Of a stretch of DNA of 64,000 nucleotides, positions 1 to 10,160 are shown in pieces; positions within the stretch are counted from its first letter, which is position 1, and every line of letters begins with the position of its first letter. This stretch comes from Chondromyces crocatus. Its GTDB lineage: Bacteria; Myxococcota_A; Polyangia; Polyangiales; Polyangiaceae. The notes under the pieces were generated by a model. That model made no database searches. It was not told where the DNA came from and saw only the letters and a program-made list of their open reading frames with translations. Made by a program: the position numbers and the translations under genes. The stretch covers positions 3,484,973 through 3,548,972 of the forward strand of contig NZ_CP012159.1 of the NCBI RefSeq assembly GCF_001189295.1, in the 5' to 3' direction.

Positions 1-251
1 CGCGGGACTGTGCGTGCCATACGTCTTCCTATTATCCCCGGTGTTCGACGGCAGGGCACGAATTGTGAGCCTCGTCGGCGGCGGCGCCACCCCGTCGGCC
101 GCTCGGATGCCTCTCTTGCGGGGGAAGGTCACGCGATGGCCCCTGCTCGACGCGCCGACGCTCGGACCGCGCGGGGAACCGAGGAGACGAGCGTCCGGAG
201 GTATGCGGGAGCGACGACGTGCGCGGAGCGTGGGAAAGGCGTCGAGCGGGA

Positions 252-1160
252 TCACCCATGCGGAGCGAGAACATCGTGCATGGAAAGGCGCTCGTTGGCA
301 GCCTCGACCTGCTCCGCGTCGATCTCGAACCCCAGGAACGTGCACCCCAGCCGGCGCGCGACGACGCCCGTCGTGCCCGAACCAGCAAACGGATCGAGCA
401 CGAGCGTGTCGGGCCCGCTGGCCTCCGAAGCCTCGATGCAGCGCCGTGGCAGCTCTTCGGGAAACCGTGAGCGGTGAACGCGTCCCTCGACGCGCTCGTT
501 CGCGAACTCCCACACGCTCCCGACCGGCGGCACACGCCGGAAGGCATGCTGCTCGCTGCGTGCGAGCAGATAGAGCGCTTCGTGCTGTCGGTGGGGCCTG
601 CGGCAGCGACCTTCGGGCAGCGGGTTTCGCTTGCGCCAGATCACCTCGCCGCGGAGGAGCCATCCTTCATCGCAGAGCGCCAGCACGAGCCGATAGGGGA
701 GCCCGAGGAGGTTGCCGTACTGCAACCAGGGGTCTCCTCCGAGAAACGCGCGTCGTCGGTATCTGGGTTTCGTGTACGCCGCGTTGTGCGGCGATAAGCC
801 CTGGCGAAGATGACCGAGGGTGCTGTAGCTCCGGTCCTCGTGCCGCCAGTTGACCGGTGTGTTGTAGGCGTCTCCTAAATTGAGCCACAGCAGCCCTTTT
901 GGCTTCAGCTTGCAACGGAGCGTCCTGAACACTCGCGTGAGGGTCGCCAGATAGGCGCGCGGGTCGGCTTCTTCGCCGATTCCTTCCGAGATCCGTTGCC
1001 CCCAGTAGGGCGGACTGGTGACAATGAGATCTACCGAGCCGTCGGGAAGCTTCTCGAGAAGCATCTGACAGTCGCCGTGCACCACCCGGTTCTTCGGGTA
1101 GGGACCGATGTCACCAGCCTCCGGACTTCTGCCCTCGCCGCGGAGCTCAATCGCCACCAA
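252..1160 (-). CDS. Site-specific DNA methyltransferase (SPPY type, probably N4-cytosine)
   Basis: Likely transfers a methyl group from S-adenosylmethionine to a base in a specific DNA site. The 302-residue protein has the catalytic motif TSPPYW at residues 48-53 and the AdoMet-binding motif DPFAGSGTTG at about 256-265. This motif order (catalytic first, AdoMet site last) is that of beta-class amino-methyltransferases, and SPPY rather than DPPY favours m4C over m6A. The N-terminal NRVVHGDC is typical just upstream of the catalytic region. No endonuclease gene is adjacent, so it may be a solitary methyltransferase, but the left flank is cut by the window. The assigned start is TTG; a GTG one codon later is an alternative and no ribosome-binding site decides between them. 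Confidence 0.88.
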   Translation of the reverse strand: MVAIELRGEGRSPEAGDIGPYPKNRVVHGDCQMLLEKLPDGSVDLIVTSPPYWGQRISEGIGEEADPRAYLATLTRVFRTLRCKLKPKGLLWLNLGDAYNTPVNWRHEDRSYSTLGHLRQGLSPHNAAYTKPRYRRRAFLGGDPWLQYGNLLGLPYRLVLALCDEGWLLRGEVIWRKRNPLPEGRCRRPHRQHEALYLLARSEQHAFRRVPPVGSVWEFANERVEGRVHRSRFPEELPRRCIEASEASGPDTLVLDPFAGSGTTGVVARRLGCTFLGFEIDAEQVEAANERLSMHDVLAPHG

Positions 1161-1411
1161 TGGGCGACGTAATACAAGAGTGAAGAGGACAGAAGGAAAT
1201 TCCTTACGATGCTACTGGAAGGCGCGATAGGTAACTCATCCCTTGCTGTACGGCTGGTCCAAGGTTTGCTCCGGATACGCGCCTGGAGGCGGCGAGAAGC
1301 CCTGCGGGGCCGTCTCCGCAGGTTTCGTGGGGCAGTGTAGGTCGCCAGGCGACCAGCAAAAGCAGGGGGAGGAGTTAGGCAAACAAGGGGAAGACGAGGG
1401 CACTGAAGCTC

Positions 1412-1495
1412 GGCCCTGTGGCGGAACTGGCAGACGCGGTGGATTTAAAATCTACTGCCCGGGAGGGCGTTCCGGTTCGATTCCGGACGGGGCTA
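1412..1495 (+). tRNA. tRNA-Leu (anticodon UAA)
   Basis: A class II tRNA. The acceptor stem pairs 1412-1418 with 1488-1494 (ending in a G-U pair), the T arm is TCCGG-TTCGATT-CCGGA at 1471-1487, and the anticodon stem GTGGA/TCTAC encloses TTTAAAA with anticodon TAA. The long variable arm fits leucine. CCA is not encoded: after the discriminator A the DNA reads CCT. The IS element begins four bases further on. Confidence 0.95.
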
Positions 1496-1499
1496 CCTA

Positions 1500-2337
1500 G
1501 GGCCTGTCCCTAAATTTCCCCATCGTCAAAAACTTGGCCCACCTGCCCTGAGTGTGCTGAGGCAAGGCCACGATGGCAGTTCGACGGCAACTCAACGATC
1601 AGCAGTGGTTACGCATCGAGAGCTTCTTGGCGAGTGAGCGGGGTAGAGGGCGACCCGCACTCGACGACCGTCTCTTCGTGGATGCCGTTCTTTGGATCCT
1701 CCGCACGGGGGCCCCGTGGCGGGACCTGCCAACGGAATTCGGTCCCTGGCAAACCGTGTTCAACCGCTTCGACCGCTGGTCCAAAACCGGCAAGTGGCAA
1801 CGGTTGTTCAAGGTGCTGCAGACAGACATCGACGACGAGTGGATCAGCATCGACTCGACGATCGTTCGCGCCCATCAGCACGCGGCGGGGGCAAAAGGGG
1901 GAGCCAGGGTCAGTGCATTGGGCGCTCTCGCGGAGGTCTGTCAACGAAGGTGCATTTGACCGTCGATGCCTTGGGTCTACCGCTGGACTTCATCATTACC
2001 GAAGGTCAACGTCACGACATCATCGCGGCTCCTGAACTCATCGCGCGCAGTGCGCCCCGCTGTCTCCTCGCGGACAAGGCCTACGACACCAACGACATTC
2101 GAGCCCAGCTGGACGCCCTGGGGGCCATCGCGGTCATCCCATCCAAGGTCAACCGCAAGCCACAGATCCCCCACGATCAGCACCTCTACAAGGAGCGTGC
2201 TGCCGTCGAGTGTACGTTCAACCTACTCAAGGGGGCGCGCCGACTCGCAACAAGGTACGAGAAGACGGTTCGCAACTACGCCGCGATAGTGACGCTGGCC
2301 TGCGTTCTCTGCTGGCTGCGAATTTAGGGACACGCCC
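1500..2337 (+). mobile_element. IS5-family insertion sequence (IS427-like group)
   Basis: An 838-bp element with terminal inverted repeats. The left end GGGCCTGTCCCTAAATT (from 1500) matches the complement of the right end (2321-2337) with one mismatch. It is flanked on both sides by TA within CTAG, which fits a 2-bp TA target duplication typical of this group. It carries one transposase gene split by a -1 frameshift. The left end lies immediately 3' of the tRNA-Leu gene. Both ends and the frame structure look intact, so it may be active or recently so. Confidence 0.9.
1573..2327 (+). CDS. IS5-family transposase, two overlapping frames joined by -1 frameshift
   Basis: The first frame (1573-1959, 128 residues) holds the helix-turn-helix-like N-terminal DUF4096 part and the first catalytic region (SIDSTIVRAH). 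The second frame (open from 1692 to 2327) holds the rest, including LADKAYD and the C-terminal ERAAVECTFNLLK, where Asp and Glu complete the DDE triad. The frames overlap across AAAAGGGGG at 1893-1901, and a -1 slip there gives a fusion of about 250 residues, the normal length for the family. Programmed frameshifting on A/G runs is known in IS5-family elements. A simple inactivating mutation cannot be excluded from sequence alone. Confidence 0.85.
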
Positions 2338-2340
2338 TAG

Positions 2341-2706
2341 TCGAGCGATAACGAGGGGTTCGTGCAGGAGACGTGCGGTCGGCGCGCGCGCTCCTGCTGT
2401 GGGGGGCGCTGCCGCGAGCCTGTTTCAGGTGGAGGCAGTCGTGGCGTTGCACGGAATGGTGGGGGGCCGAAAGTGGCCAAGCATGGCCGGCCATTGGCCG
2501 GCCATTGGCCGGCCTCGACGTGGTCATCGGCCAGCCGTTCCATGACGGCTGGCCGTGTGCACGCGCCGGCCACCAGGGCAATGAGCTGATGGATGGCGGG
2601 GGATGTGGGAGGTGGACGGTCCCGACCCGAGCGCCAGCGTTCTGCCACGCCAGCCGGCCAGCGGGTCGCTCGCGCGGATGAGGCGCTCTCTGTTACGGTC
2701 GCCAGC
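2341..2706. other. Gene-free stretch with GGCCGGCCATT repeats and a strong hairpin
   Basis: No convincing gene lies between the IS right end and the TerB-like gene. The stretch holds an 11-bp unit GGCCGGCCATT repeated 2.7 times (2485-2514). It is followed by a perfect 11-bp inverted repeat, 2528-2538 paired with 2545-2555, enclosing a 6-base loop. No T-run follows, so it is not a standard intrinsic terminator. Confidence 0.6.
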
Positions 2707-3351
2707 ATGACCCACGTGGGGGATGGTGAGATGGCTCCTGCTGGTCCAGAAGGTACGCACGAACCGCTCCGCTTTCAGCGGGAGCCACGGCGATGCTTCG
2801 AGGGCGACGCGCTGGAAGAGCGGAGGAACAGCCTGGCAGCCTTGTCGGGCGGCGACGAGGAAGACGAAATGGTGTCGCCGTGGCGGGTGCGCGAGGCCTC
2901 CTGGCGACGGCGCAAGGATGTGGGCGTGGCCAACCTCTCGCCTGAAGAGCGAGAGGCGGCTGGCGTCCTGTCCTCGATCGTCGGTGCGGCGCTGCTGGTC
3001 TCGAGGGCGGGCGAAGCAGGGATGGCGTCTCCGCTGTCGGCTGCCCTGGATGCGCTGGACATGGCTGCTGGGAGCCTCGTTGCCAGAGACGTGCTCGAAG
3101 CCGGTCTCTCCGAGTGGCTCGAGGCCCTGGAGCGTGAGGGGACGCGCGCTTGTCTGGGCCAGGTCGGCGAGGTGCTCGCTGGACATGACGCGCGCTACGA
3201 AGCCTTCCAGGTGGCCGCTGGCGTCGCGCTCGTCGATGGCGATCTCTCGCGCGACGAGGCGGCTGGCCTCGGGCAGCTGGCGACGGCGCTCGGGCTCTCC
3301 ACGGGCGAGGCCGAGCAGCTCTTCGAAGGCGTGAACGAGTGGATGGGGTGA
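2707..3351 (+). CDS. TerB-like domain protein
   Basis: A protein of 214 residues of unknown role. The C-terminal half is alpha-helical, with a segment ending ALVDGDLSRDEAAGLGQLA and then ALGLSTGEAEQLFEGVNEW. This resembles the acidic TerB/DjlA-type fold seen in tellurite-resistance and co-chaperone proteins. The N-terminal third is charged and probably disordered. The frame opens at 2593, but ATG 2707 is chosen because the upstream part looks non-coding; 2731 is another option. It converges on the NADH dehydrogenase gene with a 25-base gap. The fold assignment is inference from residue pattern. Confidence 0.65.
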   Translation: MTHVGDGEMAPAGPEGTHEPLRFQREPRRCFEGDALEERRNSLAALSGGDEEDEMVSPWRVREASWRRRKDVGVANLSPEEREAAGVLSSIVGAALLVSRAGEAGMASPLSAALDALDMAAGSLVARDVLEAGLSEWLEALEREGTRACLGQVGEVLAGHDARYEAFQVAAGVALVDGDLSRDEAAGLGQLATALGLSTGEAEQLFEGVNEWMG

Positions 3352-3376
3352 GCCGAAGCGCTCGGTGAGGAGCGGT

Positions 3377-4768
3377 TCAGCCTGCTCTGCCAGCGACCTC
3401 CACCGGCTGCACGCCCAGCGCCTGCGCTTCCTCGATCTCGCTCGTTTCTACGGGCGACACCTGGGCCCCGGGGCGGGCCAGCGCGCGCACCGAGGCGGGC
3501 TCGACGCCCTCTCGGTCGACCCCCGTGATCAGCCGCGCTCCGCGCTTGAACGTGATGTACTGCCACATCCACTCGAACATCACGATGAAGCGGTTGCGGA
3601 AGCCGATCAGGAACAGGACGTGGACGCCCATCCACGCCAGCCACGCCAGCATGCCGCTGAGCTTCAAGCGACCGACTTGTGCGATCGCGCGGGAGCGCCC
3701 GATCGTCGCCATCGTCCCCTTGTCGCGGTAGGCGAACTCGCCCCGCGGGCGCTTTCGTTGATCCGCGAGGATGGTGCGCGCGACGAAGTGCCCTTGCTGG
3801 ATGGCAGCCGGGGAGAGGCCCGGGACTGCGACGCCGTTCTTGTCGATCTGCGCGGCCATGTCGCCGATGGCGAAGGCCTCAGGGTAGCCTTTCAACGAAC
3901 AGTCCGGCTGCACCTTCACCCGGCCGAGCCGATCGAGCTCCACGCCGAGCGTGGTCGCGAGGGGTGTACCACGCACGCCAGCGGCCCAGAGGACGGTCGC
4001 GGCTGGCAAGGTGGTGCCATCCTCGAAGGACACGCCGTGCACGTCGATGCCTTTGACGCGCGTGTTGTGGAGGATCTCCACACCGAGGGACGTGAGCTGC
4101 TTCTCCGCCTTCTGGGACAGCGGCTCCGGGAATGCCGTCAGCGTGCGCTGGCCGGCCTCGATCAGCACGACGCGGGTCGCGTCGGCCTCCGCCACACGGA
4201 AGTCGCGCTTCAGGATGAAGCTCGACAGCTCGGAGAAGGCGCCCGCCATCTCCACCCCCGTCGCTCCACCCCCGATGACCACGAACGTCAGCAGCCGTCG
4301 GCGGACGACCGGGTCTTGCTCCCGCTCTGCGGCTTCGAACGCGCGCAGCACGCGCTCCCGCACCGAGATGGCATCGACCAGGTTCTTCAGGCCAGGCGCG
4401 TCGCGCGCCCAGGCATCGTTGCCGAGGTAGTTGGTCCGCGCCCCCACCGCGAGGATGAGGTAGTCGTACGTGAGATCACCGCGGTCGAGCTGCACCTTGC
4501 GTTGCGCCAGGTCGACCCGCACGACCTCGGCCATGAGCACCTTCACGTTGCGGTAACGAGAGAGCACGCCCCGGATGGGCACGGCGATGTCCGCGGGGGA
4601 CAGGCTCGCCGTCGCGACCTGGTAGAGCAGCGGCTGGAACAGATGGTGGTTGGTCCGATCCACCAGCGTGACGTCGACGTTCGCCTTGCCGAGCGCCTTG
4701 GCCGCGTTCAGCCCTCCGAATCCCCCGCCGACGATCACCACGTGGGGTCTCTTGCCTGCGTCAGGCAT
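3377..4768 (-). CDS. ndh: Type II NADH dehydrogenase (FAD-dependent NADH:quinone oxidoreductase)
   Basis: Oxidises NADH and passes electrons to membrane quinone without pumping protons. The 463-residue protein opens with the FAD dinucleotide-binding motif VVIVGGGFGGLNAAKAL and then HHLFQPLLYQVATASL, a hallmark of NDH-2. The second nucleotide-binding motif, VVIGGGATGVEMAGAF, lies around residues 160-175, and AIGDMA marks the second FAD contact. The C-terminal hydrophobic stretch (LAWMGVHVLFLIGFRNRF) probably anchors it to the inner membrane. The start has an excellent GGAGG site. No respiratory partner genes are adjacent, as usual for this single-subunit enzyme. Confidence 0.93.
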   Translation of the reverse strand: MPDAGKRPHVVIVGGGFGGLNAAKALGKANVDVTLVDRTNHHLFQPLLYQVATASLSPADIAVPIRGVLSRYRNVKVLMAEVVRVDLAQRKVQLDRGDLTYDYLILAVGARTNYLGNDAWARDAPGLKNLVDAISVRERVLRAFEAAEREQDPVVRRRLLTFVVIGGGATGVEMAGAFSELSSFILKRDFRVAEADATRVVLIEAGQRTLTAFPEPLSQKAEKQLTSLGVEILHNTRVKGIDVHGVSFEDGTTLPAATVLWAAGVRGTPLATTLGVELDRLGRVKVQPDCSLKGYPEAFAIGDMAAQIDKNGVAVPGLSPAAIQQGHFVARTILADQRKRPRGEFAYRDKGTMATIGRSRAIAQVGRLKLSGMLAWLAWMGVHVLFLIGFRNRFIVMFEWMWQYITFKRGARLITGVDREGVEPASVRALARPGAQVSPVETSEIEEAQALGVQPVEVAGRAG

Positions 4769-5086
4769 CGCGCCTCCTCCCGGATGCTGCCACTGCTGTG
4801 TCCAACACGCCGCGGACGCTGCCTCTCAGCCGACCTGCCCACTCGGGCTGCGCGGCGTTTCACCGAAACGCGGACTTCGTACCACTGCCTGGAAGGGTGG
4901 TCGAAGGAATCACCTTGCCGATGATGCTCCTCCACCCGAGGGTAGGGCCGTCGTCTTCAATGGATCCCCGGGGCCGACGCTTTCCCAGAAGAGCGAGCGT
5001 GGGCCGCCAACGGTTTCTGGGGGCGACAAAGAACTCCGTCCAGGACTGGACAAGTCGTATCGGTTTCCTGTATAGGCGCCGGCCGA
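4769..5086. other. Gene-free divergent intergenic region
   Basis: About 320 bases between the divergent NADH dehydrogenase and the small gene at 5087. It must contain promoters for both, but no sigma-factor consensus, repeat or RNA structure stands out. Confidence 0.4.
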
Positions 5087-5269
5087 ATGGACCTTGATAT
5101 CGATTGCTTGCGTGAAGCCCGTGTCGAGAACGTGGAGCGGCTGGGTCGGGCGCTTGGGCTGAGGCTCCCCGACAAGAAGAGGTACGACCGCCGCGCCTAT
5201 GTGCGTGAGCTGGTGAAGACCGTGATGCAGGGCCTGCGGCGCGACAGCCGCAGCAAATATTACGACTGA
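5087..5269 (+). CDS. Small conserved-looking hypothetical protein
   Basis: Sixty residues, rich in Arg, Asp and Tyr, beginning MDLDIDCLREARVENVERL and ending in a basic stretch. It looks like a compact helical protein; the pattern 'LREAR-ENVERLGRALGL-LP' could suit a SAP-like or protein-binding helix pair. There is no membrane segment and no recognised domain. The ribosome-binding site is weak. Regular codon use and the absence of a better frame support it as a gene. Function unknown. Confidence 0.5.
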   Translation: MDLDIDCLREARVENVERLGRALGLRLPDKKRYDRRAYVRELVKTVMQGLRRDSRSKYYD

Positions 5270-5310
5270 GGCGCCATGGAACAGGCTCCCGGCGCTGGTC
5301 GGGAGCCGGG

Positions 5311-5684
5311 TCAGCGTGGCGTGGATTTGCGTCGGGCCGGTGTGGCAGGTGCTGCCACCCGGCACCGCGCCGCCTGAACGAGCGGCGCTGCAGGCGCCAG
5401 CGGATCGACCAGCCCTCCCGCATCGGCCAGCGCCTCGTCGAGGCGAGCCCAGGCCTCTGCCGCGGCAGCACTTCCTCGCTGCGGTGAGCGCGAGAGTTCG
5501 AGCACCTGGCTCAGCCTCTGACCCACCCGCGCGACCCGCGTCAGCTCCACTCTGGCAGCCCCTCGAGCGCGAGCGGCCGCATAGACGGCGCGGACCAGCC
5601 CCAGAAGATCGCGCACCGCATCCAGCGGCAAGGTGCCTTCCGAGGCTTCTCCGGGGGCGGGAGTGGGTGGAGGGAGCGGCTCGC

Positions 5685-5688
<4 letters not shown>
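5311..5688 (-). CDS. Hypothetical protein translationally coupled to hutH
   Basis: A 125-residue, Ala/Arg/Pro-rich, helical protein of unknown function. Its GTG start overlaps the hutH stop as GTGA, so it is the second gene of a two-gene operon with histidine ammonia-lyase. It has no signal peptide, membrane segment or known motif. The overlap argues that it is expressed, but nothing links it biochemically to histidine breakdown. Confidence 0.6.
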
Positions 5689-7247
<1,559 letters not shown>

Positions 7248-7366
7248 GGGGAGGCTATCTAGCCCAGAGCCCCGCAAGTTCGTACCCCGTTGCCACCCAG
7301 GACGAGGTGGCGCGCCTCCAGCGAGGAAGCGCACATCGCCCCGGATGAGATCCGGGACGGCTGTGA

Positions 7367-8098
7367 TCAGGGGAGGCGGCCGACCGCGATGGGGCGTGCC
7401 GACATGTCGTAGTAGACGGAGTGCGGAGAGAGGCTCCAGGTGTGTCCCGCGAACTCACCCGAGTCATCTGCGTAGAAACGCATGACGCCTCGGCCTGCGC
7501 CAGGGACCCAGCTCCCGTTGCTCTTCAGCCTGCTGTCGCCGTCACCATGGCCCTTCTCCGTGGAGTCGATGATCCCCACGGCGAACTGCCTCGTCCCCGG
7601 GATGATGGGCGCGATCGGTGTGGTCAGCTCGATGGGCTCGTGCTCGACGATGGACACGTGTCCGCTGACACCGCCGACCCCCGGATAATAGATGGCGATA
7701 ATGTCTCCTTGCTCGAGTTCGTCGAGATACTGAATACGGTTGAAGCCGTTCTCGTCGACGATGGTGTCGTGGTACTTCAGAGCATTCGGGCTCGTGCTCC
7801 CGGTCCAGTACCAGATCTGTGCAGCACTGATTCCATACGCCTGCTGGAGCAGGGCGGTCAGGAAGTTACTGCAAAGGGTACGATTCTCGTACTGAGCAGA
7901 TCCGTTGATCCCTGGCCATTTGATGAAAAATGGTGCCGACCCGTAGGCGTTGTTTGGAGGCGCCACGTTGTCGACCAGCTCCAGGGCCCAGTCCATGAAT
8001 ACGGGCTGCGCGGATGCTCGTGTCGTGGACAGCGAGAGCGCGCAGACCAGAGCCAGAGAAAAACACACCTTCGCGAAGCAGCGAGCATGATTCGTCAT
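7367..8098 (-). CDS. Secreted CHAP/NlpC-like cysteine peptidase family protein
   Basis: A 243-residue exported protein. The start at 8098 is chosen over the frame opening at 8188 because it has an AGGAAG site and begins a clean signal peptide (basic N-terminus, hydrophobic [10 protein letters not shown], cleavage after SAQ). The mature part has [15 protein letters not shown], then GDIIAIYY and GHVSIVEHE. This Cys, then Gly-Asp, then Gly-His arrangement resembles the catalytic Cys/His layout of CHAP or NlpC/P60 amidases. A cell-wall or peptide hydrolase outside the cytoplasm is plausible; the substrate is unknown. Confidence 0.6.
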   Translation of the reverse strand: MTNHARCFAKVCFSLALVCALSLSTTRASAQPVFMDWALELVDNVAPPNNAYGSAPFFIKWPGINGSAQYENRTLCSNFLTALLQQAYGISAAQIWYWTGSTSPNALKYHDTIVDENGFNRIQYLDELEQGDIIAIYYPGVGGVSGHVSIVEHEPIELTTPIAPIIPGTRQFAVGIIDSTEKGHGDGDSRLKSNGSWVPGAGRGVMRFYADDSGEFAGHTWSLSPHSVYYDMSARPIAVGRLP

Positions 8099-8557
8099 TG
8101 TCTTCCTCGATGCAGTTGGTTCGTCGGGATGACATTCGTCGTACCAAGCCCTCGCTGCGGATGAATTGCGGAGCTGGCGGTATTGCACATTTCAAGAAGC
8201 CAGAGCCTCCGGTCCAATTCAAGAAAATTCGCCGCGGCTCATTCGATGGGTGCAGATTGAGTGGGCGCGTGTCGGCGTCATGCGCTCCTCATTGCCATTC
8301 CGCACACGAGGTGTTCTTTTGGCGGAGAGCGCGGTTTTGAGCGCGTACATCCGTCCCAGCGCGTTCGACCTCCAGGCTGAGAAGGGCGAGGATTGGGCCG
8401 CTGGTCACACTGGTTGGAATTGTTTGCTGTAGCTGCTGGTCAGAGAATGGTGGCTGGTGTTTGATTGGTCCCGCCAGGATCGGTCCCCCTCGCGACGAGG
8501 CTCCACTTCCTGGCCGGCCTGCTCTATGAGGGGCCGTCAACCCTTCTGGAGACCTCC
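8099..8557. other. Gene-free divergent intergenic region
   Basis: About 460 bases, more A/T-rich than the surroundings, between the divergent peptidase-like gene and the biotin carrier gene. It probably carries both promoters. No defined operator, repeat or RNA was recognised. Confidence 0.4.
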
Positions 8558-9058
8558 ATGCGGTACTTCGTGACCCTGCCCTCTGGCCGAGAACTTCCTG
8601 TGGATGTGACGCACCTGCCTGGTGGAGGGATCCAGGCCGCGCTGGAGGGAAGGACGCTCGATGTGGACGCGCTCGGCAGCGGTTCCTCGACCCACCTCCT
8701 GATGGAGGGGCGCGGCGTCGAGCTCTGGCTGGAGGGGACGGGCCCCCAGGTGGGAGCCGTGGCGAACGGTCGCCGGTTCTACGCGCAGGTGGAGAGCGAG
8801 CGCTCTCGCGATGCCCTCGGCGCCTCGAAGGGGCAGGGCCAGGGCGGCGGCCTGCTCAAGACCCCGATGCCCGGGCGTGTCCTCAAGGTGCTCGTCCAGG
8901 AAGGAGAGACCATCCGCGCCGGCCAGCCGCTCGTCGTCGTCGAGGCCATGAAGATGGAGAACGAGCTCGGGGCCGAGCGTGACGGCGTGGTGAAGGCCAT
9001 CTTCGTCTCCCCGGGGGCGACGGTCGAGGGAGGCGCGAAGCTCCTGGAGGTGGAGTGA
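8558..9058 (+). CDS. Biotin/lipoyl-attachment (biotin carboxyl carrier) protein
   Basis: Carries covalently bound biotin for a carboxylase. The 166-residue protein has the biotinylation motif VEAMKMENEL near its C-terminus, the first Met-flanked Lys being the attachment site, within a typical biotinyl domain (TPMPGRVLKVLVQEGETI before it, GDGVVKAIFVSPG-like segment after it). The N-terminal half resembles the extra domain of acyl-CoA carboxylase alpha-chain C-termini. ATG 8558 is preceded by a GGAGA site. No biotin carboxylase or carboxyltransferase lies adjacent, so it must partner with proteins encoded elsewhere. It overlaps the next gene by one base. Confidence 0.88.
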   Translation: MRYFVTLPSGRELPVDVTHLPGGGIQAALEGRTLDVDALGSGSSTHLLMEGRGVELWLEGTGPQVGAVANGRRFYAQVESERSRDALGASKGQGQGGGLLKTPMPGRVLKVLVQEGETIRAGQPLVVVEAMKMENELGAERDGVVKAIFVSPGATVEGGAKLLEVE

Positions 9059-10065
9059 TGGCCGGTCGCATCGGGCTCGCCCACCTGCCCACGCCCCTCC
9101 AGCGCTCCCCACGGCTCGCCGAAGCGCTCGGTGTCGACCTCTACATCAAGCGAGACGACATGACGGGCGGCGCCGAGGCGGGCAACAAGATCCGCAAGCT
9201 CGAGTTCCTGCTCGCTGCCGCGCTTTCCGAGGGGGCCGACACGCTGATCACGTGTGGCGGGATCCAGTCCAACCACGCGCGCGCCACCGCCTTGCTCGGC
9301 GCTTCCCTCGGACTGCGCTCGGTACTCGTCCTGCGCGCCGCCGACCCTGCTGCAGGAGCACCTCTCGCCGGCAACGTGCTCCTCGACCGCATGGCGGGCG
9401 CCGAGATCCGGCTCATCACGATGGAGCAGTACCAGGAGCGCGCCGCGATCCTCGTCGCCGTCGCGGAAGAGATCCGGGCTGCTGGCGGCAAGCCCTACAT
9501 CATCCCCGAGGGGGGCTCGAACGGTCTGGGCGCGCTCGGCTATGTGCGCGCGATGGAGGAAGTGCGGCGGCAGCTCGATCTCGGCCTGGCGGGTGGCAAG
9601 CCCTTCGACGTGATCGTCCATGCGTGTGGCTCCGGAGGGACGGCCGCCGGCCTCGCCCTCGGCGCCTCGCGCTACGAGATCGCGCCCGAGGTCCGGACGA
9701 TGATCGTCTGTAACGACGCGCCCACCTTCGAGCGCACCATCACCGGCATCATCGACGAGGCCCGCGCGCTGGAACCCTCCCTCGGCGCGCCTGCCGCGCT
9801 GCGGGTGGACGAGCGCTCCAGAGGCCCAGCCTATGCCGTGGCGTCGCCGGAGCAGCGCTGCAGGATCGTGGAGGCTGCGCGCCTCGGCGGGCTCGTGCTC
9901 GATCCCGTGTACACCGGGAAGGCCTTTGCCGGCCTGTGGGACATGGCGCAGCAGGGGGAGCTCACCGGCAAGCGGGTGCTGTTCCTCCACACCGGGGGCC
10001 TCCCCGGGTTGCTGGTGCAGGCCGACTCCTTCTCCGACGCGCTGACCGCGGCGTCTGTCGGCTGA
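9058..10065 (+). CDS. D-cysteine desulfhydrase / ACC deaminase family PLP enzyme
   Basis: A pyridoxal-phosphate fold-type II enzyme, most likely converting D-cysteine to pyruvate, sulfide and ammonia. In its 335 residues, EAGNKIRKLEF contains the PLP Lys, CGGIQSNHARA is the conserved substrate/cofactor loop, and HACGSGGTAAGLALG binds the phosphate. The C-terminal VLDPVYTGKAFAGLWD and FLHTGGLPGLL are typical of the family. ATG 9058 overlaps the biotin carrier stop (TGATG), indicating one operon. 1-aminocyclopropane-carboxylate deaminase activity is the main alternative. Confidence 0.85.
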   Translation: MAGRIGLAHLPTPLQRSPRLAEALGVDLYIKRDDMTGGAEAGNKIRKLEFLLAAALSEGADTLITCGGIQSNHARATALLGASLGLRSVLVLRAADPAAGAPLAGNVLLDRMAGAEIRLITMEQYQERAAILVAVAEEIRAAGGKPYIIPEGGSNGLGALGYVRAMEEVRRQLDLGLAGGKPFDVIVHACGSGGTAAGLALGASRYEIAPEVRTMIVCNDAPTFERTITGIIDEARALEPSLGAPAALRVDERSRGPAYAVASPEQRCRIVEAARLGGLVLDPVYTGKAFAGLWDMAQQGELTGKRVLFLHTGGLPGLLVQADSFSDALTAASVG

Positions 10066-10160
10066 TTTGACCGCAGCGTGATATTGCGACTCCGCTGACC
10101 CCCGGGATACCGTTCAAGATGTGCCGGTCGTGGCGACCAGGCGCTCACCCAGGGGGCACC

